Source: Prunella strophiata (lineage: Eukaryota > Chordata > Aves > Passeriformes > Prunellidae). Taken from it: DNA of 64,000 nt. This document shows positions 1-12,410 of the stretch, one piece after another. How positions within the stretch are numbered: position 1 is the stretch's first letter; every line of letters starts with the position of its first letter. The position numbers were made by a program, and so were the translations under genes. Location: positions 5,620,144-5,684,143 of the forward strand of contig JAZBQD010000013.1 in assembly GCA_036583965.1 (NCBI GenBank), in the 5' to 3' direction. Under the pieces are notes generated by a model. It ran no database searches. It was not told the DNA's origin and worked only from the letters and a program-made list of their open reading frames with translations.

Positions 1-1680
1 ATGGGGTGGCAGCCTCATGCTGAGCATCACTCAGAGGGCAGGAGCACAGCCAGCACTGTGGAGAAGGAGGAATGCCATGACCCTCTTCCAACCAAGACTG
101 TCCTGCAGGACACTCCCAGCTGCAGCACTGCTTTAGGGCTCTGAGTCACCACAGGTACTGATAGCAGGTTGTGAAATGCAGTAATACTGGAGCAAATGCA
201 TGACCCTTTCAACTGTCCCTGCAACTGGGGAGGGACCTCCAGGACAGGGATGAGGCAGGCAGCTGGAACCAGTGACTGTGACTCAGACTCCTTAGTTACA
301 CCATTTGTTAGAGCAAACAAAGCCTCAGAGTACTAGGAAAAATGGGAACAGGTTTGATAAAGATCCTCCCAATCGGCCTGTTTATTTTCATTTCTTGTGT
401 GGACTCAGCAAACGTTTCTGCAGAGAGAAGCAGTCTGCACAGGAGCATCTGCATACACAATACTGCTATCATGAGCTTGCAATAGTTAACAGCAAGTTTC
501 CATGCTGAGGGGTGTAGTAGCTGTCTTCGACCAAAATGTCATCTCTCTCACCATACACCAGAGCAGTGGTGAGCACAGTGTGCACAAAACAAGCATTGCA
601 GTCTTGTTTTTTTTTCCAGTAAGAAAAAACCTCATTCCCTTTACCCATATCTATAGATCCAGCAACAGTTCTTAATATGAATGATACCTTAAATACAGCA
701 CTTTTATCACTTATCCACATTTCTTTCCTTTGCTTCTCCCCCAAAACTGACCATACACAGCCCTGTACTTAGCAAAGAAATATTTGGTTTTAAGTTTCAC
801 TTTAGTGAAGTCTTTCAAGCAAACCACTCTAAGAGTTGGTCCCAGCAGTATTAAGACTGTACTGGCTACCAAACATCCCTCCAAGTCAGATGTTTAACCC
901 ATCACCCTGAATCCTTTGTATTTGATTCTTTGCAGCCACCAAGAGTCTCAGCAAATCTGAGTCTGGCAAATGAGAGAAGGCCAGAAAGCCACTATTGCTT
1001 GTAAAAGCAGAAGGCCTAACAGACTCAAAGTTCTGCAAACTGCCTGTATTGCATCCAAATCTCTACAAGCTGAAGATGACCTAATGGGAAAGCAGCGTTT
1101 ACTCACTTTCAAAATTCTCCATTTCTTTGGCTGCTTTTCCTCAACCTCTACCTCTTATTTTGACTGTTTTATTCCTCTGTCTTCTTCACTTGAGGCTTCA
1201 AGCATTATTTAAACTCGGCTCACAGACTGCAGGGAGGTCACTTTATGTATGTTTCCAAAATCCACCTCTTCCCAGCGAGGCTCCCATCCTGCTGGCTTTG
1301 TCCTGCAGTCCTGCACTGCAGTGGTCCAGGGCTGTGATACCTCAGGCACATTTGGCCAGCCCTCCACAACAGACAGCTTCTCAGCCTGGGGGATTACAGC
1401 CCCAGGCACGTTATGAAAGGCAGTCCAGCAAGGTCATGGGGTGTTGAAAACTTTGCTACAGTCCAAAGCACAGGATCTTCCTCCTTTCCTTCCCTACATG
1501 CTATTCTTGTCAAGGTCAAGGATTTCCTGGCAGTCCTCAAAGTACACAAATTATAGGCTTTTGTCATGAATTAAAACTTCTCTTCATTTTAAGAAAGTAG
1601 AAGGGGTGGAGCAAGGCAGGGGGAAAGGTACTTTTGCCTAAGATTTGGTTTTGAAAAGGGGATTGACAGCCTATGTATGT
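1..1680. other. Non-coding stretch, nothing recognised
   Basis: AT-rich sequence. Frames of 66-106 codons overlap on opposite strands around 1,127-1,447 and match nothing. No repeat or RNA gene recognised. Confidence 0.6.
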
Positions 1681-1897
1681 GCTTTACCCTGTAATCTGAA
1701 AGCTCCTCAGGACAGGACCCTTAAAAGTATTTTATGCTGAACCATATACAGAGCAAGAGAACCAGCAGCTCCCTGCATCCATTCCAGTCTGCTCAGCTTC
1801 TCCTAAATCAACACTGCCAGAAGGCAAGACAGCACTATAACAAATTAGCACCGCTCACAATTTGTTGAAGTTGCTGTTGCATTGTTTGTTTATTTAA

Positions 1898-1923
1898 AAC
1901 ACACGCAAGCACACACACACAAA
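1898..1923. repeat. Short imperfect (CA)n microsatellite
   Basis: CA dinucleotides with one CG and one AG interruption; the longest pure part is CACACACACAC at about 1,910-1,920. Confidence 0.85.
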
Positions 1924-2264
1924 CCTCCCGAGCCTGCTCTCTGCTGCCATCCCCCAAACTCCAGATTTGTAGTCTCAGAGAGGCGAGCAAAGGCTGTGGA
2001 TTAAACCCATGCAGAGCAGCAGTCACTGTGCTGCGACTCTGCTTGGGTTTTGCACTTTCACTACCAGCAAAACCAAAGAATGCCCACATTATTCCAGCCT
2101 GGAACATCATGGTGTAGAAATCCTTATTTCAGCACCTGACTAGGGAAGTGTTGCTAAGAAAAAGAAAGAGCCACAGGCTTGAAAGGACCCAGTGCTAATA
2201 AAACTCTTAGTGCTAATGCTATTTATGAACATCCAAGGGATAATCTGCACCCCTTATCAGCCCA

Positions 2265-2362
2265 CAAGATTATAAGATCTTTAAAATAGGAAACACGTCT
2301 TACTTCGTAAAGCACTGTATAAGTTTACAAAGCACAATATTAGTGGTAATAAATAATTGTCA
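2265..2362 (+). mobile_element. Possible ancient amniote repeat fragment
   Basis: The order of motifs (GATTATAAGATCTTTAAA, a run around CGTAAAGCACTGTATAAG, then AATAAATAATTG) resembles a diverged amniote-wide repeat that begins with a TGTAAGCTCTTTGGGGCAGGGAC-like block and ends in an AATAATAAATAA-like tail. The match is from memory of the family's look and is very diverged. Related-looking pieces occur at 1,687-1,745, 43,382-43,440 and 49,810-49,890. Confidence 0.3.
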
Positions 2363-2423
2363 AAGTCAAGCACAGAGGTGGCTGTAAAACCTGAAGCACC
2401 ATCACTGTTCCCATTTCATTCTG

Positions 2424-2495
2424 AGCTCTGTGTAGTAGCACTGTACATTCTTGCCTAAGAATATACAGTGCTACTTGCATAGCACAGTGCAAGCT
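2424..2495 (+). other. Strong inverted repeat able to form an RNA or DNA hairpin
   Basis: A perfect 12-base arm AGTAGCACTGTA (2,434-2,445) pairs with TACAGTGCTACT (2,464-2,475). Inside it, after one mismatch, A/T and TTCTT/AAGAA pair around a four-base GCCT loop. Outside it, CTGTG and CACAG (2,482-2,486) can extend the stem across an asymmetric bulge. The whole fold is about 60-70 bases, in the size range of a microRNA precursor or a very small foldback element. It matches no microRNA I recognise. Being palindromic, it would fold from either strand. Confidence 0.6.
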
Positions 2496-2499
2496 TGTG

Positions 2500-3249
2500 C
2501 TGATTTAGTCTCTTCTGCACCAATCTGGTTTTATTTTTAAGAGATCATTTGGGAAATGTGCTATGCTTTTACTCACAGTGGACAAAGTAATGTTTGATCG
2601 TGAGGTGATCACAATGAGGGTGATTTTGAAGAGCTGTAGTAGATTCTTATCCTTCCACCAAACAGTTTAGTTTGCCAGCCTGTGTCAGTGTGCCAGCAAT
2701 GATTCCTCTACACAGCATTTCTATCTGTAGGTAATTATCACACACAGAGCACCCTACTATAGGAGCAATTGCTCACCAGTTCCATCACACAGCCTACAGA
2801 GACAGCTTCCCTTTTATTTCTCTTGGTTTATATGACAATAAGCTCTGGGCTGCTGCAGGCATAGTTTAGAGGACAGTAAAGTCAGCATCATCCACTCAAA
2901 CACTTACATGCTTTCATTCAGTTATTCTTTTTCATTTTAGAGAAGTTTTTTTTCTGTCTTACGAATTCTCTAAATGTTTTTACTCCTGGTTACTGACAGA
3001 TAACTGCATCATCCAAAGCATCTCTGCTCACTTGGGTTGAGCATGGCTTTGGTTTCTGGACAGGTGAATGCCACAGATACCACAGCTATCTCTACCAGTT
3101 TAACAACAATTAAGGAAATTAAGAGATTTTCTGTTCAGATTGTGACTTCTGCTGTTGCCAAAACATCATAATTTTATTCTTCCAATAACCCATGATTTGT
3201 CAAATGTTTAAATACTCAAGCTTAAGTATTTCAAAAGCTACTCACTTTA
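2500..3249. other. Non-coding stretch, nothing recognised
   Basis: AT-rich unique-looking DNA with no frame over about 60 codons and no repeat I recognise. Confidence 0.6.
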
Positions 3250-3410
3250 TATTTGTCACCTAAGGAAATTACTAAGCAATTTGTGCAATTTTTTCCCTGC
3301 CAGAAAAAAAAAAAAGCCTCAAAGAGCAGAGCCGAATGCATTACCCTCCTTCTTTTAGCATAATTAAAATCATCTCATTGGTAATTATTGTCCTCAAGGT
3401 GGGTGTGGGG
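3250..3410. promoter_or_regulatory. Candidate conserved non-coding element
   Basis: An AT-rich segment with several homeodomain-like cores (AGCATAATTAAAATC and TTGGTAATTATTGTCC around 3,356-3,392) and an isolated CpG (GCCGAATGC). An A12 run at 3,305 interrupts it. No frame or repeat explains it. Texture-based call. Confidence 0.25.
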
Positions 3411-3674
3411 GAGTGAAAATCTGTAATAGATTCTATTTTTAGAAGATAACCTTAGGAAAAACAGGAGGTACCAGAGAAACAGGCATGAGGGGTGAAGTTA
3501 TGACAGTACTGAAACTAGCAGGAGACACAGGTGTACCAGGTGTCTGTGCCAGAGAGCTCTGAGAACACAAATGTGGCCACACCTCCTGCAAGATTTAGGC
3601 TTGGCTGGCAGGTTTCAGAGGCACTCAGAATTCACAGAGACAATTCATATATTTAAAAGTTTGAGCAAGAGTTT

Positions 3675-3697
3675 AAAAAAAAAAAAAAAAAAAAAAA
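3675..3697. repeat. 23-base poly(A) run
   Basis: An uninterrupted A run followed by an AAAACC-rich tail to about 3,715. No associated gene-like sequence. Confidence 0.9.
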
Positions 3698-3719
3698 CAA
3701 AACCAAAACCAAACCCACA

Positions 3720-5379
3720 CTAAAAGGTTATTTTAAAACTTTGCTGGATCACTTCCCATGGAGTTCTCCCCTCTCAGCAAGGAAAGTGGTTAAAGGAAGG
3801 AGAAAAACCAAAAAGTCAAAGAGAACCAAACCTAAAAACAGCCAGAGAGGCTGGAACTTCCCTAACAAAGATGGAACAACACAGCAGTTTTATACCTACA
3901 TAAATAGGATCAGAATCTGGCCCAAGGAGTAATACACGTACAAACTTATGCTCACAGCCACAACAAACATTGATACTACACCTTAGAGTGGAAGGAAAAA
4001 GTAAAATTCTTCCATCCTTACCACTTCCAGCAGAGCCCAGTGATGTAACAGCATCAAGAGACACCCAGAGGATGCAGAAAGTTCTCTTAGTGAGGATACA
4101 TTTGGACTAAAGGCTCTCTTGGCAATGTGCATTCCCAAACACCTGTATCTAGGATCCAGCTGCTTTCAGCCCCTGGCTGCACATTATTCAGCCACATGCA
4201 GTTCTGTCACAGAGAAGGGCTGAATAAATTGTGGCATTGTTACACCACAGTGCAGGTGCTCAGAAACACACACATCCTGAGGCTCGTGCCTCCCCAGCCA
4301 TAAGGATGTTCTGATGCCATCCAGCTTTCCCTGACCCACCAAGTCAGTCCACCTTGGCTTAATCTATTCCCTTCTCCAGGCATTTTCTTGATAGGCACTT
4401 CACTCAAAGAACATATTTTAACAGCAGGAAAACCACCTCAAAATCCCAAACCAAACAAGTCAGCACCTCTGAAGAACCTGAATAAGTCACATCCTTCTTA
4501 TCACGAGGTATCCTCCATCACAGATGCTAACATGGCTTTCACACACCTGCTTTCTCTGGAACCTTGTGTAAGAAGCCTGACAGTAATGCCAAATCCCCAG
4601 ACCCTTCCAGGAGCAGTCATTGCACACCCAGACCTACTCCAGACAATCAAAGTCTTAGAACAGGGTATGTAATGTGAAAGTTTAATCTTGTGCAGGCAAG
4701 AAATAGCAGGGACTTGCCTATTGAAAAATTAGGAGGTATATAGTAATTAATCAAATTGATTTATAAGAGCCAGCTGCCTGTGTGAATGCTGGCCCTGGCA
4801 GAGACAATCCCAACCCTACACATTTGCTTATAAATAGGCAAGGTGCTTTGGCACAGCTACTGAATCCTTTGAAAAAGTTGGTTTTGACATGTTGGAAAAG
4901 GACTTGGATTTTTCAGCTGCTCTCTAAGTAGGAGGCAATTGAGACAACACACCCAAGCACTGCAGCAGACACCACTTTAAAATTTGTCTTCATTATGTTC
5001 TAATTTTTTACACAACTTTCTTACATTAGCAATAGCCAGATGAAATTTTTCATGTTTCTAAAACAGAGGAGAGGTCAAGAAAACACCATTACACATAATT
5101 TTTTCTTTCTCTAGTGATAGTCAGAGTCCAGAGTCCTGGCCCAGGGTTTCTACTTAGATTTTCCCTGTGATTCTTAAGCCAAATAGAGCAAGTTGTCAGG
5201 TTTAGTGGGTTTCAAAACAAAATGTGTATTAGAAGGGGGATTTTTTTATTATCATATTATTTAAAGGATTTAGTGAGGAATCTAAAAATCTGTTGAAGGG
5301 TTTGTTGGAGAGGGATTAGAAAGAGAAGCACCTTATAAAAACAATCCAATCACAGGGTTTGTTCTTCTTCTCCACAAAA
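3720..5379. other. Non-coding stretch, nothing recognised
   Basis: AT-rich. A minus-strand donor-like GTG|GTAAGGAT lies near 4,018 without a convincing exon. Short frames (82-94 codons) are unrecognised. Confidence 0.6.
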
Positions 5380-5900
5380 AATCATAGAATCACTTAGGCT
5401 GGAGAAGACTCCTAAAATCAAGTCCAGCCATTAACCCATCACTGCCAAGTCCACCTCTAAACAGTGTCCCTAAGTGCCCCATCCACACATCCTTTAGATA
5501 ATCTCCAGGGATGGCAATTCCACCATTTCCTTGAGCAGCCTGTTCCAATGCTTGATGACCCTTTCCTTGAAGTTTTCCCTCATATCCAACCTACATCTCC
5601 TCAGTGCAACTTGAGGCCATTTGCTCTTGCCCTATTGCTTGTTACTTGGGAGAAGAGACCAACCCCCATGTGGCTACAACATCCTTTCAGCCTTGTTGAA
5701 CCTCACCCAAGTGGCCTCAGCCCATGGATCCAGCCTGTCCAGATCCCTCTGCAGAGCCTTCCTGCCCTCCAGCAGATCAGTACTCCCACCCAGCCTAGTG
5801 TCACCTGTGAGCTCACTGAAAATGCCCTCAACTCCCTTGCCCAGATTTCTGATAAGGACATGCACACTAAATCCTGCCTTCCATTAGGGAAACAAATCCA
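5380..5900 (-). mobile_element. CR1 LINE fragment, 3' end, minus strand
   Basis: The plus strand opens with ATCATAGAATCA, the reverse complement of the CR1 terminal octamer repeat. It continues through the diagnostic CR1 3' region, including segments reading as the reverse of the usual consensus around 5,520-5,600 (TTGAGCAGCCTGTTCC) and 5,700-5,830. The right end fades at about 5,880-5,900. CR1 is a non-LTR retrotransposon whose copies are nearly always 5'-truncated and lack poly(A) tails. The copy has many substitutions and no reverse transcriptase frame. Open frames across it on both strands are passengers of the element and not genes. Confidence 0.9.
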
Positions 5901-8900
5901 GAAGACCTGGAAAACACTGCACTGAGACACATGGTGGGGAGGTTCTGGGAAGCAAAACAGCAGCTGAAGTTATATGGAAATAACAACAACATTCACAGAA
6001 GTTCCCCTTGGATACATGTCAGCATGTGGGAATGAAGGATTAAGATTGAGTATTTGCATTTCCCAGTCAGATGCCAAGATAGCAAAGCTGGCAGGCTGAG
6101 GTGTTGTGGCATTCCTTGAAGGGAGTCTCCAGCCATGAACACTGTGTGTACAGAGCTCTTCTGCTTGCAAGTGTCTCTCTCTCTCTGAGTATTTTGAATT
6201 TTTTAAAATGTGCTCTAGGTTAGTGCTTATAAAAGTAAAGCATTAACAGCTCCAGCATAGCACAGGCAGCTGGGCAAGCTCTGCTGACAGACCCTTGCCA
6301 ACACAACCCCAAATTAATCCTGTGCTGTGCTCCCAACCCACACACAGCAAGCAGGTAGTACCATGGTGCCAACTGCTTCAGTCAGCACCTAAGAGCAAAG
6401 TGCCATGTTATTAACTCTTCTAAAGGCCAGAGCAGAGCATTTTGATCCCTGCATACAACAGACACCTGAATAATTGAGCACAGGGCTGAATCCTGTGGCA
6501 GACATGGCTTTTAAAATAAATGTAGCACTTCTGCATCATGGCCCTCTACAACAGATCTCAGTGCTTTTATGCTGCTTTTTTAAAGGCCAGCATTAGCATT
6601 GCCAATGATACATTACTTACCAGGTGGAAAAAAAATTCCAAACCAAACCACACAAAAATAGAGCCATCATTACAGAGGATGAGGCATCATGATCTGTTTT
6701 AGGGCATCCAAGTCAGAGCCACCACCTAAAAGGTCAGGTCTTACCCTCTTTCTGCATCAGCCCTGGTCTGGCTCAGCCTTACAAACCCCATGGTCTTCAG
6801 GGCAGCACAACAGAGCAGGCAGCAAAGCACAGCCAAGGATCAGGAACACTCCTGAACAAAGCTGGCTGTAAAGCCAAATCCTACGTGTCAGAGGTCACAG
6901 CAGTAACTGAGGATTGTACTTCAACCCCCAAAACACCCTCTGGTACCCAGGAAGGCTGCTGGCAATAGGTGAAAGATGGTTGTGAGACAGAGGAACAATG
7001 AAGAAAAGGTTCTTGGAATTGTTGTTGACACTGTGTGGTGCATGCACAGTGAGAAGGCAGAGCAGAGCAGCACTGGACTGAGGAAGAGCTTCAAGGGAAT
7101 ATTCCTGTGGGCCTTTGGGCCTGAAATTCTCCTTTCCAACACCCTAGCTTCCACAGTCAGAAGTGAGATCAATGCCTAACTACACAAGATGCTTCCACTT
7201 CGTAATGACCTTGATTTCTAGGTGATTAATTGTTGTTGACTTCCTCCTTTGGAACTTTGCAGCAGCCCAGCAAGAATGAAAGTCTGGACATTCTCCCCCA
7301 AGTCCCCCAACTGCATCAGAAACTGGAATCTGCTGCAGGGCTGCAGTACATTGTCTCAGCAGATTCAGTCAGTAACGAGGTCTTCTGAAACAAAGTGTAA
7401 TCACTGTTTCTGCCTGGACTTGCCAAAAGACCTTAATGCAAATAGAACTGCAGGAAAATTAGGGTGGACTCTATTGGCTGCCTCTCCCCTCAGGGTTTTG
7501 GTTTTTCTGTTGTTTTTTTGTTTTTTTTTTTTTGTTTCCCTTCAATCCTGATGAAATTCATTACAGTTGCATTTAAACTGAGGCTGTGATTTAAATTTTC
7601 CAAAGCAGGCAGGACAGGTTTGAAAGCCTGATATATCAGAGTGTGTGTGCTTCCTGAGAACCAAGGTAGTTGCAGAGCCTTCCCCAAGGGATGCCTCGTT
7701 GGTCCCCTCACCCCCTTGACATGTTTGCTGTCACACAGGCCAGTGGATTCCTGGCAAGTTGAGCAGGCTTGCTCCTTACAGCCAAGCAGCCCCACATTCA
7801 AACATGCCACTACATTCCTTGAAGGTATTTACAGTTTACTTTTTAGTGCTACTTTAAGTTCAAAGGGGCTAGTAAAGCCCCATTAAGCCATCTACATCAA
7901 ACTGGTTAGTTAATTATCCTGTTGCAGGCTTTAAATTAGCAATTTATAACCCCTTCCCTGGAGATGCCAGTATTTGGAAACAACTCAGCCAGGACATTTT
8001 GCAGGGTGCAGTTAAGGAACAAAAAACATCACTAAACCAAACCACCCCTACCCCCCCAAAAAAATCCCAAAACAACTCAGAATAAATATCTTCAGTTTTT
8101 GACTGCACAGATATTAACTTTGGGAGAATCCAGTAGGAACAGAGGTGAGGGAGAATCCACTTTTACCAGCTAGCAGGGATAGTGAGGCTGTGTCTACCTT
8201 AGGCTATGCAGTAAAATGTGATTTGCAGAGGCCCAAAGCCAGCCTGGGAGGCACCACAGCTAAAGGGGGATGATTCTTCCCTTACAACAAGATATTCTGC
8301 TTCTCAGTAGCATAATCAAAGGTATTTTTACATTCATATGTACAAAAATGTGTCTGCCCACAAGGAAGGAAAACTATTTGAGGGTTTGGATTTGGTCAAA
8401 CTGAACACCAGCATACAGCTGCAGCCCTCTTTCAGGTCAGGATTAAAAAGATATATATTTACAGCCCCTTGTCATAAGGGTCAATGACCCCCATGGGCCA
8501 AGTGAGGCTGGAGCTGAGGGGTCTCCATTCCCAGGAACTCTTCCCCTGCCAACAACCTTTAGTTTCTAAGAAGGAGAGTCTGTCATCTACTCAGGGACTG
8601 CTTATTCCAGACCACCACACTCAGAGTGCAAAGCTGTTAAAGAAGAGAATTACCACTTCCCCCCAAAATACCTGACTGCCCAAACTAACCATGGCCTAGA
8701 GCACAACCCTCCTCCTTATTTCCACCAGCCATTACTTCAGTTCTGCAAACAATTGACATACTGGATGTTTACCTGAAAATCTTATTTAGAATAAAGATGG
8801 GAGGGAAAGACTGCCCAGTTGCTACTATTTCCACACAACAATTTATCAAATGTAGGCGAAGCCTTGGCCCCAATCCTGGGAGCTGTCCCAAACCAACAAG

Positions 8901-9779
8901 CGCCTAACACCTCACCAAGAACAGGAATGCATGGAATGAAGGGCAAACTAGGAGATTTCATATTAACATCAAAAAATGGCATATCAAATTTGAGAGAAGA
9001 ATTCCATTCTACTTGAAAGACATGACAGACAGATGGAATCAAGTCATATGACATTTCTTTTTCCTTCATCTTAATACATCTCCTTTTCAATAGCAAAAAA
9101 AAATTATGCTCTGCCAAACAAGTGTCAGATAAACTTCAAAAAGAGAGACAAAAATCAAAGCATTTTAATTCTTTATGCTATGCAACCATGAGATTTAGTT
9201 TGTATTTACTTGCTGCTTCTTAAGGAGAGTAACTGTTTTCACAGCTAATTTTTGGGATGGGGGCAGATGGGAAGAAGAAAGGGAAATACACTCAGAGATT
9301 TCAAACCAAAGTGACAAAATATTTTTGTACAAAATTTGTAAGGTGGTACGAATTTTATGTGATTACTGCTCTAAATTGCAAGACAGAGGCCTTATAATAA
9401 AAATACTGGTAAACACAACACAAAATCTAAATTATCTAAAGGACTGAAAAACCCAACCCCACACATAGATGACATTCTCTGAATTCTCTGCCCTTTCTTG
9501 GGAGCAGTTACACCCAAACCATCAGTCAGACCAGAGGCTGTTCTCTCCTGCAGACACCAGCCTGGCCTTTGAAACAGCCCAGTGCTAACAGGCTACAGGG
9601 CTGCCTAATATGAGGCAATTATAAAATAATGTGCAACTGGGGAGAAAGGAGCAAGCAAAGCCCTCCTGAGGATAAAATGAGAGTCTTCCCTGCTCCACCA
9701 AAACCTTCCATTTCCAAGGCATGCAATAGCCAGCCTGTGCCTAGAACAGGTGTGTCTCCTTAAATACCTCCCATGTCAC
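5901..9779. other. Non-coding stretch, nothing recognised
   Basis: Mixed AT-rich DNA with a short (CT)7 at about 6,173-6,186, T-rich patches at about 7,500-7,540 and short A/C runs near 8,045-8,065. A consensus-like minus-strand donor (CTG|GTAAGTAA) near 6,620 has no convincing exon. Frames up to 111 codons are unrecognised. Confidence 0.55.
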
Positions 9780-10080
9780 ACTTGTGTCCCATGGACACAG
9801 TCCTGCGGGATTATATTAGTACCAGTGCATACCAGCTGGAGCTACCCCTGCCGGTGTCCTGTGACTCCTCGCACGGGGGGAGCCGCTCTCGCCGCAGGCA
9901 CGGCCCCTTTGCCACATGATCCCGGAGACAGACAGACAGACAGACAGACAGCGACTCTGCCACTGCTGCTTCCGAGCGCTTGTGCTCCAGGGGCCGACCC
10001 AGCGCAGGGACAAGCAAGAGACCTTCCAGAGCAGGAAGGGGGCACTGCCGGGAGACAGTGAGCACAGGCTCCAAATATCC
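9780..10080. promoter_or_regulatory. Small GC-richer, CpG-containing patch
   Basis: About 300 bases are clearly GC-richer than the flanks, with clustered CpGs (for example CTCCTCGCACGG and GAGCCGCTCTCGCCGC). Overlapping open frames of 60-103 codons occur on both strands without recognisable domains, some running through the GACA repeat. It could be a weak promoter, an enhancer or an eroding island. No strong splice donor adjoins it. Confidence 0.3.
9927..9950. repeat. (GACA)6 tetranucleotide microsatellite
   Basis: Six perfect GACA units lie in the middle of the GC-richer patch at 9.8-10.1 kb. Confidence 0.95.
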
Positions 10081-12099
10081 TTTTCCTTCCCTCTCCTGTG
10101 CTTTTTACCAGCAAATTCTCAACCAATTTATGCCAAATAGACACGCTGAAGACTTCCTTTAAATAAAAAAATATGCACGGCTAACAGAGCAAAGTCCACT
10201 CAGCCATTCCCAAGCAGAAAATGCTGACAGGGCACAATGCAGGTATGGCTAAAGCAGGATGAAGGAAGAACAAAGGAGAGCGAGCCTCATACATCTTCAA
10301 GTCAGTGCAGAAAGACACCCCTTGGCAATTTCAACCTAATTCATCACTAACCTTGGAGCATGCTAGCTGCTGGCCTAAGCAGCTGAAAGAGATAGTAAGA
10401 AAATTTTTATGGCAGCAAACACATTAGTGATGTTTTTTGTGTCATGAGTGGCACAGATAATACAACAGGAAGAGCTACTTGGTTTTAGCTATAGCCCTGC
10501 ATCACAATTCAAAGGAATTCATCAGCATGAAGAACTGCCCCAGTGCCATCCATCATGAAAGGGATCTTGCAGTACTGATCAGGGAGCCAGAACACCAACA
10601 GAGGTGAGAAGCTGCTGAGCAGCACACATGGGCTAAGAGGTGGAGCCCTATAGGGCTCTTCTTAGTCCTCCTTAGCAGCAGAAGTGCTTTCATTTTCCAG
10701 AGAACAATTCTTGCAACAGCTTTTAGGAGAGTAAGCATGTAAGTAAAAATATATGGACCAATCTTAGTGAAAAGCCTAACTTACAAGGAATCTGTCATAT
10801 CCATTAATTATTACACTGTTTAATTAATTCCAATTTCCAGGTTCCAGTACACATCAGGTTTATCTGCTCATCCCTACAGTAACTGGCTCTAGGCATGACA
10901 ATCAGCTGTTGGGGATGAAGGCATTGCCAAGCTAAATGTTCTTCTCAAGTGCTTTTTCAGTCCACCTCTGCTTTATAACCCCTCAAGGACTGGGTGAAAC
11001 AGAGGGTTCAATGAACCCAGCTCATCAGTCCAGTGCAAGTTGGAAGCAAAGGGAAATTCTCACATACTTTACATCCCATTCACCTCTTCATCTCACTGGC
11101 CATTTCTCTTCAAATAAATCTAGAATAAAGGCATTCCGTGATACTTCATTCTCAAACACGTGAGCAGGACCTCAAAGCCCCCCAAATCCATCTACCCCTA
11201 CAAACACCTTATTACTGGCATTACTCAGTTTCAAGAAGCCTCAAGTCCATAGCCATAAAAATCAGCATTAACCACCAGGTGAACTCTTACTACTTAACCA
11301 ACTATTTATTATGCTTCACTACCAGGCAAACATCAGTTGCAAATGCCACTCCATGGTCTCAGACATCAGGACTTTAAAGGCTGAACAGCCTCCCATAACC
11401 AAAATTTAGCATCCTTATGTTTTCTTTATTCTTTGCCAGCCACAGTGTTAGGGACTTCCTGGCCAGTTAGCAGCCAGCCTGGTAAGAGCTCTGAACTTCA
11501 CACATTTGTCAGGAAATCTTAGAATACAGACTGTCCTGTACTTCTCAAGCAACTTGAAACCAAGTTGACAGAGCAGGTCTGGGTCCCCAAACAGGCAAAT
11601 GGAGGCCCAGCTGTATTTCATAACTGGGCCACATAGAAAATGTGCACTTCCAGGAACCTTGACACTTGGTGACACACATAATGCAGAAAAGATTATTTAA
11701 GAAGCCAGATTTTAAAATCCCCCCATTTAGTAAAGGAGTGCAATCATTCACTTCATTTTTCCACAAACAAAAATTTTTCAGACTTTGGGAAAACCAGGCC
11801 TTCATATGAGCAACCCCTGTGCATACCCAGGGCTGTGTGTTCCCACAGGGAAAGTCTGAATTTCTAGGTGAGACCAAACCAAAACAACTCCTTACTTAAA
11901 GTGGGAGTAGCTGAGAACAGAGCTGTCCACGTGCCTCTGTACAGGCCTCCATCCAAATGCTCAACTCCCACTCCTGTCAGTACTTGCAAGCCTTTAATCC
12001 AACTGAGGTTCTTCACCAACCTCCAGCTATTTCATGACGTGCCTGTCTCGGGGCATAAAATCCTAGAGAGTGTCCCCATAAATCAAGCACATTTGTTAT
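10081..12099. other. Non-coding stretch, nothing recognised
   Basis: AT-rich; opposite-strand frames of up to 110 codons at 11,448-11,877 lack domains. A TTAATTAATT-rich patch lies at 10,800-10,830. Confidence 0.6.
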
Positions 12100-12410
12100 A
12101 TAATTGAAAAGGTTTTAAAGGAGAAAATAGAAAAAATCCTGCTGTTATTAAGAAGAAAATTAATGATCTAGAGCACAGCAGTGATTAGCCAGATAGCTAT
12201 TCTTTTTTATTGAGCAACCAGACTCATAATTAAGGTGTTTTTTCTTAAAATAATATATAAATAAACTACTGGAAAGTTTTACACAACTTTAACTGGTGGA
12301 ATTTCAGAGTTCAAATAAATTACAAGCTATTTCACTGGTGGACTCTCTGTCTCTAAGGCCATAATTAATTTTAATGTTCAAATTTGCAGTGAAAAAACAC
12401 GTGACCAGTA
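12100..12410. promoter_or_regulatory. Candidate conserved non-coding element
   Basis: A dense AT-rich stretch with repeated AATTAA/TAAT cores (TTAATGATCTAGAGCAC, CTCATAATTAAGGTG, GCCATAATTAATTTTAATG) ending near a CACGTG E-box at 12,399. No coding frame and no recognisable repeat. Texture-based call. Confidence 0.3.

Noticed and set aside
5464..5925. 153-codon plus-strand frame
   Set aside because: Lies on the antisense side of the CR1 3' region, which is non-coding; a passenger frame of the element.
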